64,000 nucleotides of DNA from Sunxiuqinia sp965372405 (lineage in GTDB: Bacteria > Bacteroidota > Bacteroidia > Bacteroidales > Prolixibacteraceae). Position 1 is the stretch's first letter. Each line of letters starts with the position of its first letter. The notes beneath the pieces are model-generated. The model worked only from the letters and a program-made list of their open reading frames with translations. It ran no database searches and was not told the DNA's origin. The stretch is taken from NCBI GenBank assembly GCA_965372405.1, contig CBDVCE010000003.1, positions 55,063 through 119,062 on the forward strand, read 5' to 3'. A program made the position numbers and the translations under genes. Shown here in pieces: positions 9,423 to 19,291 of this stretch.

Positions 9423-10310
9423 TTATCTTTTACGATATGCACTTGGCGTAATTCCTACCCATTTTGAGAAAGTTGAAGAAAAATGCTGTGATGAATAGAA
9501 ACCGCATTCTAATGATATATCAGTGAGTTTCTTGTTCGAATTTTTCAAAAGCTTTTTAGCCTGTTCAATTCTCAAATAAATCAAGTAATTCGCTGGCGTA
9601 TAGCCAGTTTGTTTTTTTATGAGATTTGTAAGTGTTGTAATGCCAACATTATTACTTTTTGCTAATTCATTTAAAGTCCATTTTTTTGAAATGTTTGCAT
9701 TAATCATTGAATCAAAATTTGAAAACCAATTGTGAGTTTCAATCTGCTGATTTTTACGATTTTGAATTAACCGCACAGTGGTTATAATGAATTCTTCGAC
9801 AAGGCTGCAAACACGTTGATGATAACCAAAATCTAAATGAGTAAATTCATGCTGCAGCTTATCGAAAAGAATTTTTAAGCCTTGCGCCTTTTGCAAAGTA
9901 TGCTTTGAATTACTGGATAATATTTCTCCAATCGTTTTATTTTCTTCAGGAGTAAATCGAGACCATTCGCCAAGGCTGAATTTACCTTCTGATGTAAAAA
10001 TGTTAGGCTTTATTACTATCCAGTATAACTCACCCAAATCTACTACATCACGTGGACTACCATGCTCCTGCCACGGACAAGTCACAAATCCATTCCCAGG
10101 AAAAAGCAGATAGTTCTTATCCCCTACAATCCACTCGTAACGTCCTTTTGTCACATAGCAAAATTCAATGCCTTCATTAAAATGTAAGCCAAGTGGTTTT
10201 TGCCTGATGTCTTTATATTCTTCAAATCCGAAATCATTAATAAAATCAAACTCCTCGAGTATAAAAGAATCAGAAGCATCACGATCAGTTCTGGAATAAA
10301 AAAAATGCAT
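9423..10310 (-). CDS. AraC-family regulator with cupin-type sensor
   Basis: An AraC-type regulator of about 295 residues from the ATG at 10308-10310. The frame is open up to 10421, but those extra 37 residues are Lys/Phe/Tyr-rich and lie in what should be promoter DNA, so the inner start is preferred. The N-terminal half fits a cupin ligand-binding domain (LHFNEGIEFCYVTKGRYEW, then a glycine-rich LFPGNGF). The C-terminal about 95 residues hold two helix-turn-helix motifs: WTLNELAKSNNVGITTLTNL and the family end ISLECGFYSSQHFSSTFSKW with GITPSAYRK. It is divergent from the DUF6807 operon starting at 10464 and probably controls it. Confidence 0.85.
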   Translation of the reverse strand: MHFFYSRTDRDASDSFILEEFDFINDFGFEEYKDIRQKPLGLHFNEGIEFCYVTKGRYEWIVGDKNYLLFPGNGFVTCPWQEHGSPRDVVDLGELYWIVIKPNIFTSEGKFSLGEWSRFTPEENKTIGEILSSNSKHTLQKAQGLKILFDKLQHEFTHLDFGYHQRVCSLVEEFIITTVRLIQNRKNQQIETHNWFSNFDSMINANISKKWTLNELAKSNNVGITTLTNLIKKQTGYTPANYLIYLRIEQAKKLLKNSNKKLTDISLECGFYSSQHFSSTFSKWVGITPSAYRKR

Positions 10311-10463
10311 ATTTATAATATCTTTCGCCGTAAAATTATGGTATCTTTTTATTTTGTAAAAATATTTCTTTGTTATTCTGTGATAAAAAAAATGAAGTAT
10401 TGAATAAAAACTTGTTTTCATTCACAAGAAACCAATAAATCAACCGAACAATAACACAACAAA

Positions 10464-11819
10464 ATGAAAAATATTTTCATGAAACAAAACTTTAATTACA
10501 TCCTATTTTTTTGTGTTTTCGCAATTTCATGTTCCCAAAAGGAAATTATAGTTTCTGATACAGATGGCGTACTAGGCAAATCGAATGCTCCTGCAACTAT
10601 AGAAATAAAATTGAATGAAGCACAACTTATTGCGCTTGATGCTGGGAGTTTAGTTCTAGAAAAAAAATCTGGTGAAATTATTCCAGTACAAAAAGAAACA
10701 TCAGCAGAAGGGCATAAAACGAAACTGGTTTTTATTATGCCTGAAGGCGATGCTGATACTCGTACGTTTAAGCTTCATGAAATTGAATCTCCAGTTGATG
10801 CTTTAATGACCACAACTCTTGATAAGAATACAGGTCAACTACTTATTCAGGAAAATGATAAAAAGGTTTTACAGTATAATTACCAAACAGTTTTTGAGAA
10901 AGATGTGGTTCGACCACAAAGCAAAATAGATACTGAACTAAGTTTTGGCAAAGTTGGTGGTATATATAGAGATAAGTATTTGAAGGCTCATCCAAAAACC
11001 AGTAAGGACACTGTAGTTACAGGAAGCATCTACTCAATTCCCCGAAGTGATTATATCCATCCATTGTATGGTTTGGAAGAAGAAATGTTAAGCTCCGATT
11101 GGCCTGATGGCGGACACCCACATCATCGTGCAATATTCTGGGCATGGCCTGAAGTTGAATATGGTTCTCAGTTAGGTGATATATATGCCTTGCAGCGCGT
11201 ATTTGCCAGACCAACAGGTAATATTGAATATACTTCTGGAACAGTCTTTTCTGAGATTAGTGCCGAAAACCTGTGGATGTGGGAAGATAAAGAAGGCATT
11301 GTGAGAGAGCAGGCAATAATAAGAGCTTACAAATCCAATAGTAAAACTAGAATTATCGATTTAACCATTAAACTAGATGCTTTAAAAGACAGTGTTACAA
11401 TTGCAACTCGCAATACAGATAGTTATGGTGGATTAAACATTCGGATGCAGCATCCGGAGAAACAAGACATTTCATTTTTCACAGATGAAGCTGAAAAATC
11501 TCCACGTCGAGCATGGTCTGATTTCAATGGAGTTTTCGAAGGAAACAACTCCACTTCAGGAATGATGATATTGCAGCATCAAAATAACCCCGAGTATCCG
11601 GGTGATTGGCAGGACTACCCCGGGCTTCACTGGGTACAACCAACATTTCCAACAAAAAATACAAGATATGAGCTAAGCAAAGAAGAGTCATTAATCTTAC
11701 GATTCAGACTTATCGTGCATGCTGGAGGCAAACCGTCAATTGATACTTCAGAGAATAATTGGGATGCATATCATGCTACAAATGCCTCAATTTACAGATT
11801 TCAGGAAGACAATAAATAG
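10464..11819 (+). CDS. DUF6807 (PmoA-like) lipoprotein
   Basis: A 451-residue protein with a lipoprotein leader (FFCVFAISC, Cys near 23). From about 110 on it fits the DUF6807 family (also called PmoA family) found in Bacteroidota and Planctomycetes sugar operons: KVLQYNYQ, YIHPLYGLEEEML, DGGHPHHRAIFWAW and, near the end, YPGLHWVQPTFPT. The biochemical role of the family is not established as far as I know; the conserved His-rich GGHPHHR suggests a binding or catalytic site. It is first in a five-gene operon with oxidoreductases and a transporter, divergent from an AraC regulator. Confidence 0.8.
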   Translation: MKNIFMKQNFNYILFFCVFAISCSQKEIIVSDTDGVLGKSNAPATIEIKLNEAQLIALDAGSLVLEKKSGEIIPVQKETSAEGHKTKLVFIMPEGDADTRTFKLHEIESPVDALMTTTLDKNTGQLLIQENDKKVLQYNYQTVFEKDVVRPQSKIDTELSFGKVGGIYRDKYLKAHPKTSKDTVVTGSIYSIPRSDYIHPLYGLEEEMLSSDWPDGGHPHHRAIFWAWPEVEYGSQLGDIYALQRVFARPTGNIEYTSGTVFSEISAENLWMWEDKEGIVREQAIIRAYKSNSKTRIIDLTIKLDALKDSVTIATRNTDSYGGLNIRMQHPEKQDISFFTDEAEKSPRRAWSDFNGVFEGNNSTSGMMILQHQNNPEYPGDWQDYPGLHWVQPTFPTKNTRYELSKEESLILRFRLIVHAGGKPSIDTSENNWDAYHATNASIYRFQEDNK

Positions 11820-11885
11820 AATTCTTATTCAATGGATTTATTAAAAATAACATATAGAAATACAACTAACCTAACTTAATATATC

Positions 11886-13241
11886 ATGAAAAGAAAATCA
11901 TCATTAACCAGGCGAAAATTTGTAAAAACGGCTTCAGTTACTGCCTTGGGAGCTCCACTTATAATGAACTCAGCTTATGCCATAGGAAAGACAACAGCAA
12001 ATAATAAAATCAATTTGGGTATTATTGGATGTGGAGGTTTGGGAAAAGCTAATTTGTTTGCAGCAGCCGCACATCCCGATGTACAGGTTGTAGCGGCCTG
12101 CGATGTTTGGAAAGAAAGACTTAATCCAATTACTGAAAAGTACAATTGTAAGGGATATACTGATTATCGGGAATTGCTTCAGCATGAAGGACTGGATGCC
12201 GTAATTATTGGAACTCCAGCTCACTGGCATGCATTACAGACTATTGAGGCAGCGGAGGCTGGACTGGATATTTATCTGCAAAAACCTATGACTATGCATA
12301 TGGGTGAAAGTATTGCAGTGCGAAATGCGATTCGCAAACATGGAGTAATTAGTCAGATTGGAACACAGATTCATGCCTCCGAGCATTATCGTAGAATGGT
12401 TGAATTAGTACGTTCAGGTAACCTGGGTGATATCAGCACTGTCAGAACTTTCTTTGTTATGAACGAAGCACCAAATGGAGTTGGGCTTGGAAACAATACC
12501 ATGAAAATTCCGAAAGGAATGGATTGGGACATGTGGGTTGGACCAGCACGAATGCAACCCTTTAATCCTAATTTAGTTAAAAGCGCGTTTTATCATGGCT
12601 CTTGGATGGATTTCAGTGGTGGCTGGACTCCGGGAATGGCTCCACACATTACCGATTTACCAATTTGGGCGCTGGAATTAGGCTACCCAACTGAGATTAA
12701 CGGAATGGGTGGAAGATACGCCACAAAAGATGATGGAGATGCTTACGACAATCATGAAGTTTCATGGAAATATCCAAATCTCACAATGACATGGATGTCA
12801 TCATTAACAAACAGCCATGGATGGGCTTTTCAGGGAATGGATAAAACAGGCAAGGGATATGAAACAGGAACAGGCAGACGATTAGGTATTTATTTTCATG
12901 GAACAAACGGAACCTTAATGACTGATTATAGTTCGCATATTTTAATTCCTGAAGGCGAAAGAATGGATGGCATGGAAACTCCTGCTAAATCAATAGCACC
13001 ATCACCTGGTCATGAACTCGAATGGATAGAATGTATTAAATCACGAAAACAACCATCATGCAGTGCCGAATATCATATTAAAGTTGATATTCCAATTGCA
13101 TTAAGCGTATTGTCAATGAAACTGGGACGCTCCATCAAATTTGATCCAGAGACAGAACAAATTGTAGGTGATAAACAGGCAGCGAAACTTGCTGTTCCTG
13201 AATATAGAGGCTCATGGAAATTTCCAAAAGAATACTTGTAA
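11886..13241 (+). CDS. Gfo/Idh/MocA-family oxidoreductase, Tat-exported
   Basis: A 451-residue oxidoreductase. The N-terminus has a twin-arginine signal (RRKFVKTAS followed by a short hydrophobic stretch), so it should be exported folded with its cofactor. The Rossmann motif GIIGCGGLGKAN follows near 46, then VVAACDVW, and the family signature EKP-like stretch QKPMTMHMGES near 137. The C-terminal alpha/beta domain has the substrate site motif GGWTPGMAPHITDLP. Such Tat-exported members act on sugars or polyols with tightly held NAD(P). Gap to the second oxidoreductase is 32 bases. The substrate is unknown. Confidence 0.85.
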   Translation: MKRKSSLTRRKFVKTASVTALGAPLIMNSAYAIGKTTANNKINLGIIGCGGLGKANLFAAAAHPDVQVVAACDVWKERLNPITEKYNCKGYTDYRELLQHEGLDAVIIGTPAHWHALQTIEAAEAGLDIYLQKPMTMHMGESIAVRNAIRKHGVISQIGTQIHASEHYRRMVELVRSGNLGDISTVRTFFVMNEAPNGVGLGNNTMKIPKGMDWDMWVGPARMQPFNPNLVKSAFYHGSWMDFSGGWTPGMAPHITDLPIWALELGYPTEINGMGGRYATKDDGDAYDNHEVSWKYPNLTMTWMSSLTNSHGWAFQGMDKTGKGYETGTGRRLGIYFHGTNGTLMTDYSSHILIPEGERMDGMETPAKSIAPSPGHELEWIECIKSRKQPSCSAEYHIKVDIPIALSVLSMKLGRSIKFDPETEQIVGDKQAAKLAVPEYRGSWKFPKEYL

Positions 13242-13273
13242 TCCTTTAGGCTCAATAAACAAAAAATAACTAC

Positions 13274-14305
13274 ATGACTTATAATAATCGTAGAAGTTTT
13301 ATAAAAAAAACGGCTATTGCCTCCATTGGAGCTACAGTTGCTGGAAGCTTTACCAACAGTTTTGCAATTTCTGATTCGAACAAAGGAAAGCGAATTGGGA
13401 TGATTGGACTGGATACCGGTCATTGCATGAGCTTTACCAAAAAGCTAAACGATCCGTTGGCTGATAATAAGTACGGTGGATACAAAGTTGTTGCTGCCTA
13501 TCCAAAAGGGACTGAGCTAATTAAAGAATGGAAAGATAGAATTCCTGAGATCACGAAGCAGATAAAGGGGCAAGGTGTTGAAATTGTTGATTCGATTGAT
13601 CAATTGCTCTCAAAAGTAGATGTTGTGATAATTACATGCATTGATGGAAATGAGCATTTAAAACAAGCGCTTCCTGTATTGAAAGCTGGCAAACCACTAT
13701 TTATAGATAAACCTTTTGCAGGATCTTTATCTGATGCCTATTCAATTGTTGAAGCCGCCCAAAAATATAATACTCCTATGTTTTCAACGTCATCGTTACG
13801 TTACGTTGGAGGAGCTCAAGATGTTGCTGATGGCAAGATTGGGAAAGTACTTGGAGCAGATACTTACAGTCCTGCACATTTGGAAGAACATCATCCGGAT
13901 TTGTTCTGGTACGCAGTCCACGGGGTGGAAATACTATTCACTATGATGGGTTCCGGATGTAAAAGTGTAAAAAGAACTTTTACTGAAGATACAGACGTTG
14001 TTACTGGATTATGGGAGGATAATCGCATAGGTACTTATCGGGGCATTCGATCAGGGAAAGGCGGTTATGGAGGAACTGTTTTTGGAGAAAAAGGTATTGT
14101 GCATCTTGATGACTACAGTGGCGACAGCGCCTTGCTTATAAAAGTTGTTGAATTCTTTAAAACGGGAATTACTCCTGTAACTCATGACGAAACTCTTAAT
14201 ATATTTGCCTTTATGCAAGCTGCTGATGAGAGTAGAAAAAGAGGTGGAATTTCTATTGATATTGAGTCGGTAGTTCGAGAAGCAAAAAAGAAAAATTATA
14301 AATAA
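13274..14305 (+). CDS. Gfo/Idh/MocA-family oxidoreductase, Tat-exported
   Basis: A 343-residue second member of the family, also with a twin-arginine leader (NRRSFIKKTAIASIG). The Rossmann part begins RIGMIGLDTGHC near 41; the third glycine of the usual GxGxxG is replaced, so cofactor binding may be weak or altered. VDVVIITCIDGNEH and KAGKPLFIDKPFAGS (the EKP-like motif is DKP here) follow. It is shorter than its neighbour and may be its partner or act on the next metabolite. It ends 6 bases before the sugar porter gene. Confidence 0.8.
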   Translation: MTYNNRRSFIKKTAIASIGATVAGSFTNSFAISDSNKGKRIGMIGLDTGHCMSFTKKLNDPLADNKYGGYKVVAAYPKGTELIKEWKDRIPEITKQIKGQGVEIVDSIDQLLSKVDVVIITCIDGNEHLKQALPVLKAGKPLFIDKPFAGSLSDAYSIVEAAQKYNTPMFSTSSLRYVGGAQDVADGKIGKVLGADTYSPAHLEEHHPDLFWYAVHGVEILFTMMGSGCKSVKRTFTEDTDVVTGLWEDNRIGTYRGIRSGKGGYGGTVFGEKGIVHLDDYSGDSALLIKVVEFFKTGITPVTHDETLNIFAFMQAADESRKRGGISIDIESVVREAKKKNYK

Positions 14306-14311
14306 ACAGAT

Positions 14312-15646
14312 ATGCCACGGAAATTATTTTTGTATACGATTGTTGCCGCATTAGGAGGATTACTTTTTGGTTTTGACACTGCAGTAATCAACGGGGCACT
14401 TCCTTTTTTCAGGGAACATTTTCAGCTAGATAAAGTAATGGAAGGATGGGCCATGAGCTCTGCTATTTTTGGCTGCATTGTTGGTGCAATTGGCATTGGA
14501 CGACCTGGCGATAAATATGGTCGTAGGTACATGTTAAAAGTAACGGCTTTCTTATTTCTGGTTTCTGCAATTGGAACAGGCATGGCAAATAGCATTACCA
14601 TGTTTATTTTCTTTAGAATAATAGGTGGATTGGCTGTTGGTGGAGCATCTGTTTTATCGCCAATGTATATTTCAGAAGTGGCTCCTCCAAAGTATCGTGG
14701 TCGTTTCACTATTCTATTTCAATTGTCGTTAGTAGTGGGTATTTTGGTTGCCTTTGCAACAGATTTAGCTTTAATCAATACGGGAATAAATAACTGGCGA
14801 TGGATGTTTATGTCTGAAGCATTACCAGCAGTAGCATTTTTTACACTTCTGTTTTATGTTGGGAGAAGTCCGCGTTGGCTCGTAAAAAAGGGTTATCTGG
14901 AAGAAGCTAAATTGGTAATAGAGGCTACAAATGAAGGATCGAATACCAATAAATTGTTAGAGGAAATTAAAGATTCCATTGATGGCGAAGTGATGGAGCA
15001 TTTCAAATACCTGTTTAAGAAACCATTCCTAAGACTCGTAATTATTGGATTATTAATAGGAATGTTCAACCAGTTTACCGGTATTGCTATTGTTATGATT
15101 TATTCAAGTGATTTATTTCGGGCAGCTGGTTTTGCAACTGAGTCGGCCATATTGCAGACCGTTATTGTTGGAGCAACAAACTTAGCTTTTACTATTCTTG
15201 CCATGTTCTTTATAGATAGAATTGGACGTAAATTCATGTTGTTAATGGGCTCAGTTGGAATGACGATTTTCCTAAGTGCATTCTCTTATATATTCCTGAA
15301 TGATGTTGGTGGTTTTATGCCCCTTGTATTCATGATTAGTTTTGTAGCATGCTTCGCATTCTCACAAGGTGCGGTGGTTTGGGTATTATTTTCAGAAATG
15401 TTCCCAAACAATATTCGCTCACGGGGCGTTGCAATTGGCTCGTTCTCGCACTGGGTGTTTTATGCCATGCTTTTATTCTTATTTCCGGTAATACAGAAAT
15501 CCTTCGATAGCAATAGAGGAATCGGATATGTTTTCGCATTTTTTGCTGTATTTACTTTCATCAGTTTTTTCTTTTACAAGAAATACATAGTTGAAACAAA
15601 AGGTAAATCATTGGAACAGGTTGAAAAAGACTTTCTAAAGAAATAA
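14312..15646 (+). CDS. MFS sugar porter family transporter
   Basis: A 444-residue 12-helix permease of the sugar porter (SP) branch of MFS. Seen motifs are GGLLFGFDTAVINGALPFF in helix 1, GDKYGRRYML in loop 2-3, the helix 4-5 RGRFTILFQL, the PESPR-like GRSPRWLVKKG at the end of helix 6, QFTGIAIVMIYS in helix 7, IDRIGRKFMLL in loop 8-9 and ETKGKSLEQVE at the C-terminus. It probably takes up a hexose, pentose or polyol with protons for the surrounding oxidoreductases. It sits 6 bases after the second oxidoreductase and 16 before the PhyH gene. Confidence 0.9.
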   Translation: MPRKLFLYTIVAALGGLLFGFDTAVINGALPFFREHFQLDKVMEGWAMSSAIFGCIVGAIGIGRPGDKYGRRYMLKVTAFLFLVSAIGTGMANSITMFIFFRIIGGLAVGGASVLSPMYISEVAPPKYRGRFTILFQLSLVVGILVAFATDLALINTGINNWRWMFMSEALPAVAFFTLLFYVGRSPRWLVKKGYLEEAKLVIEATNEGSNTNKLLEEIKDSIDGEVMEHFKYLFKKPFLRLVIIGLLIGMFNQFTGIAIVMIYSSDLFRAAGFATESAILQTVIVGATNLAFTILAMFFIDRIGRKFMLLMGSVGMTIFLSAFSYIFLNDVGGFMPLVFMISFVACFAFSQGAVVWVLFSEMFPNNIRSRGVAIGSFSHWVFYAMLLFLFPVIQKSFDSNRGIGYVFAFFAVFTFISFFFYKKYIVETKGKSLEQVEKDFLKK

Positions 15647-15662
15647 TATAAAACATTCAAAT

Positions 15663-16409
15663 ATGAGCGTACCAAGATTATCTCAAAAAGACATATTGTT
15701 TTTTCAGGAAAACGGATTTCTTGTAATTCGTGACTTTATTGAAGAAAAAGAGCTTGAAAAATACAGACTCATTTATAATGATTTTATTTCAGGAAAGATT
15801 GATGTCGGTGCCAACCGCCGTGACTTAAAAGGTGCAAATGGAAAAAACAAGAAGGAGGGTATAACTCAGATAATGGTTCCTTCAAGATATCTTTCCGAAT
15901 TATTGGAATCCGAATATTACAGAAAAATTACAACTGTGGCACAGCAGCTTTTAGGTGATGATCTTAAGATTGATTTTGACATGTTGATCAACAAATTGCC
16001 ATATAGTGACAGCCCTACTCCATGGCACCAAGACTGTGCCTATTGGGTTGATATGCCAGATAAACGAGCAGTTAGTGCTTGGATGCCACTTGATGAAGCA
16101 ACACTGGACAATGGCTGTATGTGGTATGTTCCCAAATCACATCTACAGCCCATTCGCAAACATGAATCAACTGCAAAAAACGGAGCGCTTACTTGCGATG
16201 GAAATGAATCTGAGGGAGTAGCCATTGAGCTAAAGCCAGGTTCTGTAGTATTGCATCACGGCGCCACTTTGCACTATAGCAGAGGCAATACCACCAATAC
16301 TCAGCGCCGGGCAATGATTGTAAACTTAAGGCCTCAAAGTATGATTGATTTTGAACGTGAGCGTGGTTTTGATCATACAGGTGAAAATAAGGTTAGAAAT
16401 AAAAGTTGA
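15663..16409 (+). CDS. Phytanoyl-CoA dioxygenase (PhyH) family protein
   Basis: A 248-residue Fe(II)/2-oxoglutarate dioxygenase-like protein with no signal peptide. PTPWHQDCAYW at 119-128 gives the metal ligands His122 and Asp124, and HYSRGNTTNTQRR at 204-216 gives the distal His204 and the Arg that would bind 2-oxoglutarate. Length is typical. As the last gene of the AraC-controlled operon it may hydroxylate or oxidatively cleave a small substrate linked to the sugar handled by the operon; this is inference, since PhyH proteins have very different substrates. Confidence 0.8.
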   Translation: MSVPRLSQKDILFFQENGFLVIRDFIEEKELEKYRLIYNDFISGKIDVGANRRDLKGANGKNKKEGITQIMVPSRYLSELLESEYYRKITTVAQQLLGDDLKIDFDMLINKLPYSDSPTPWHQDCAYWVDMPDKRAVSAWMPLDEATLDNGCMWYVPKSHLQPIRKHESTAKNGALTCDGNESEGVAIELKPGSVVLHHGATLHYSRGNTTNTQRRAMIVNLRPQSMIDFERERGFDHTGENKVRNKS

Positions 16410-16456
16410 TGTTTTTAATAAAATGCCTGATATAAAATTGTAGAAAAGGGAAAAGT

Positions 16457-16648
16457 CTACTTCATAATAAACCTTACATTCTCTTCAGTTGGACATTCTG
16501 GAGAACCTTTAAGATCACATCCTGTTGAGCAAGCGCCACATTTTCCAGCTGGCACTTTTGATCTTTTAAAGGGCAATGTCAAGTAGATCTTATACATAGC
16601 AACTAAAACTGCTACGATAACAATAAAGTATGTGAATAATTCTTGCAT
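16457..16648 (-). CDS. FeoB-associated Cys-rich membrane protein
   Basis: A 63-residue protein with one N-terminal membrane helix (about 4-24), a basic stretch and a Cys-rich tail C-G-A-C-S-T-G-C with a further Cys at ECP. This layout fits the small FeoB-associated Cys-rich proteins that follow feoB in many bacteria. It lies 42 bases downstream of feoB on the same strand, so it is probably cotranscribed and helps ferrous iron uptake, perhaps by binding or handing on iron; the mechanism is not known from sequence. Confidence 0.8.
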   Translation of the reverse strand: MQELFTYFIVIVAVLVAMYKIYLTLPFKRSKVPAGKCGACSTGCDLKGSPECPTEENVRFIMK

Positions 16649-16690
16649 CCAATTAGTTAAATAGATAAACCAGTTATTTTGTTCATAAAA

Positions 16691-19147
16691 TCAGAAAAAC
16701 ATTCGTGCAACTATTAGCGTTAAAAATGAAAGCAACCATGCCAACCCTGTAGTATAAAACATGACAAAGAGTGCCCAGATTAGTTTTCCTGATTCATTTT
16801 TAATAGCGGCTAATACACCAATACAAGGGAAATAGATTAGAACAAATACCAAAAAAGCCAAAGCAACCGGAACAGTAATTACCTGATTGCCTTTGTTTTT
16901 TCCAGATGTATAAGTTTCGTTTTTTAGTTTCTCTGTTAAACCAGCAGGTTCATTTCCTTCATCAATCTGGTACATCACCCCCATCGTACTTACAATAATC
17001 TCCTTCGCAGGTAATCCCGCAAGCAAACTAACACTCATTTTCCAATCGAAACCTAATGGTCTCATTACAGGCTCTACAAGCTCACCAATACGCCCTAGGT
17101 ACGATCTTTGCAAACGAACGGATTCCATTTCAAGCCTCAGTTCATGAATTTCTTCCACATTCTGGCTCTTATCCATTTTTGACAATTGCTCAATTTGTGA
17201 AGCTATTAGAGTTGTCTCCTTACTTTCTCTTGGGAAATATCCTAGTGCCCAAATAATAATCACTCCTATTAAAATTACGCCACCTATTTTCTTTAAATAT
17301 TGCCACGATTTATCCCACATATGAACTGTAACATTTTTCAAAGTAGGCATACGATATGGTGGTAACTCCATTACAAAAGGAGTTTCTTTATTTCTGAAAA
17401 GAGTTTTATTAAAAATCTGCGCTGTTACAAAGGCAAGAAAAATGCCAGCAAAATATATTCCCCCCAGAACTAATCCTGGATTACTTGGGAAAAAAGCAGA
17501 AATAAATAATACATAAACAGGCAAACGCGCACTGCACGACATAAAAGGAATAATCATCATGGTTAGCAAACGATCACCAGGACTTCTTAAAGTTCGTGTA
17601 GCCATAATAGCTGGGACATTGCATCCAAATCCCATTACCATTGGAATGAATGATCTTCCATGCAAACCAAAAGAGTGCATGATTTTATCCATAATAAAAG
17701 CAGCTCTGGCCATATAACCCGAATCTTCCATCAATGAAATGAAGAAAAAAAGTATCAAAATATTTGGAAGAAAAGTCAACACACTACCTGTTCCATCAAT
17801 AATTCCATCAGTCAGCAAATCCCTTAGCATTCCGGGGTTCATTATTCCAGCAACAAATCCACTAAGTCCTGCAACCATATTCTCGATCCAAACCATTGGA
17901 TAGTTTCCCAATTTAAAGGTCACATAGAAAGCACCGAAAATGAGGAAGATAAAAATAGGAAATGCAAAAATCGTGTGTGTGAGTACCCGATCAATTTTTT
18001 CTGACTTTGAAGTGGCTGGATTCAGATTTTGTTTAAATGTATCCTTTAATGCTCCTGCAATAAAGCCATATTTAGCATCAGTTATTATTGTTTCACTGTC
18101 TTCATTATATAGTTTCTCAATCCTTCGACTTTCAAATGAAGTTACCTTTTTTATATCATCAAAATTTGGATATTTTGACAAATTGAAAAGGGTTTCATTG
18201 TCTTTCTCAAGTAACTTAATCGCCATAAACCGAGATGAAATCTTATCAGTAATGGGTCTGTTTTCCTTAATCTTTACTCGAATTCGATTAATAGATTTCT
18301 CCAACTCCAAACCATAGTTAATATGAATATGGCGAACAATTGGATCACGATCTTCATAGACATCAATTGTCTTCTGAAGCAATTCATCTATCCCCTTTCC
18401 TTTTGAACTTACAGTTGGGATAATTGGAATTCCAATCATCTTACCAAGCAGTCCATAATCAAACTTATCTTCATTCTTCAACAACTCATCATACATATTC
18501 AAAGCACAAATTACTTTGATATCCATATCAATAAGCTGAGTTGTTAAAAACAGGTTACGTTCAAGATTCGATGAATCAATAACATTAATAACAATATCAG
18601 GTGTTTCCTTCCAAATGTACTTTCTAACATAGATTTCTTCTGGAGAGTAAGCAGTTAAAGAATAAGTTCCAGGAAGATCAATCAGATTAAACCGGTATCC
18701 ATTCTTTTTAAAACTGGCTTTTTTGGCATCAATCGTTACACCGCTATAATTACCAACATGCTCCTTGGCTCCTGATAAAAAGTTGAACAAAGTCGTTTTC
18801 CCACAATTTGGGTTACCAACAATAGCTATATTAATTTCACGTCCCTTTTCTGTTGCTGAACGCTTCAATATCTCCTGATCGATTACTCCCTCAAAGTTAG
18901 ATTTGATTTGTTCCCTAGTCTCAGTTAGCGAAACAACTTCAATCAAATTAGCTTCTGATCGACGTAGTGTAATATTATAATCGAGAATTCTAAATTCAAT
19001 GGGGCCTCTAAAAGGTGCATTCTTCACAACCTTTACTTCCTTCCCCTTCACAAAGCCCATTTCTGTAATTCTCTTCCGAAATGAACCATGTCCAAGAACT
19101 TTCGCAATAATTACAGTCTCATTATTTGGTACCTCTGAAAGCCTCAC
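16691..19147 (-). CDS. feoB: FeoA-FeoB fusion ferrous iron transporter
   Basis: An 818-residue inner-membrane Fe(II) transporter. Residues 1-72 form a FeoA-like SH3 domain (GFVKGKEVKVVKNAPFRGPI), fused to FeoB. The G domain has G1 GNPNCGKT at 111-118, the G3 stretch DLPGTYSL, and the G4-like ALNMYDE. The C-terminal part is the polytopic FeoB channel with HGRSFIPMVMGFGCNVPAIM and ARLPVYVLF repeats. The start codon is GTG (minus strand, 19145-19147). A TATCTTTG -7 box on the minus strand at 19198-19205 fits its promoter. The Cys-rich partner gene follows. Confidence 0.95.
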   Translation of the reverse strand: MRLSEVPNNETVIIAKVLGHGSFRKRITEMGFVKGKEVKVVKNAPFRGPIEFRILDYNITLRRSEANLIEVVSLTETREQIKSNFEGVIDQEILKRSATEKGREINIAIVGNPNCGKTTLFNFLSGAKEHVGNYSGVTIDAKKASFKKNGYRFNLIDLPGTYSLTAYSPEEIYVRKYIWKETPDIVINVIDSSNLERNLFLTTQLIDMDIKVICALNMYDELLKNEDKFDYGLLGKMIGIPIIPTVSSKGKGIDELLQKTIDVYEDRDPIVRHIHINYGLELEKSINRIRVKIKENRPITDKISSRFMAIKLLEKDNETLFNLSKYPNFDDIKKVTSFESRRIEKLYNEDSETIITDAKYGFIAGALKDTFKQNLNPATSKSEKIDRVLTHTIFAFPIFIFLIFGAFYVTFKLGNYPMVWIENMVAGLSGFVAGIMNPGMLRDLLTDGIIDGTGSVLTFLPNILILFFFISLMEDSGYMARAAFIMDKIMHSFGLHGRSFIPMVMGFGCNVPAIMATRTLRSPGDRLLTMMIIPFMSCSARLPVYVLFISAFFPSNPGLVLGGIYFAGIFLAFVTAQIFNKTLFRNKETPFVMELPPYRMPTLKNVTVHMWDKSWQYLKKIGGVILIGVIIIWALGYFPRESKETTLIASQIEQLSKMDKSQNVEEIHELRLEMESVRLQRSYLGRIGELVEPVMRPLGFDWKMSVSLLAGLPAKEIIVSTMGVMYQIDEGNEPAGLTEKLKNETYTSGKNKGNQVITVPVALAFLVFVLIYFPCIGVLAAIKNESGKLIWALFVMFYTTGLAWLLSFLTLIVARMFF

Positions 19148-19197
19148 ACCCCTAATCTTGAAATTATACTAATTTAAATCAAATAAAAATAACGATG

Positions 19198-19231
19198 CAA
19201 AGATATCTAAGTTTTTAAAAAATCTTTCAAA
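19198..19231 (-). promoter_or_regulatory. Promoter of feoB
   Basis: On the minus strand, TATCTTTG (19198-19205) matches the Bacteroidota -7 consensus TAnnTTTG, with a TTTG (19228-19231) 22 bases upstream as the -33 element. It lies about 50 bases before the GTG start. Confidence 0.55.
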
Positions 19232-19291
19232 AAATAAAGAAAACCCATGCAACCTATAAACATTCGTTTAACTTTGTACTATTAACGATTT

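Noticed and set aside
10311..10421. N-terminal extension of the AraC regulator
   Set aside because: The 37 extra residues are not regulator-like and would fill the promoter region of the gene.
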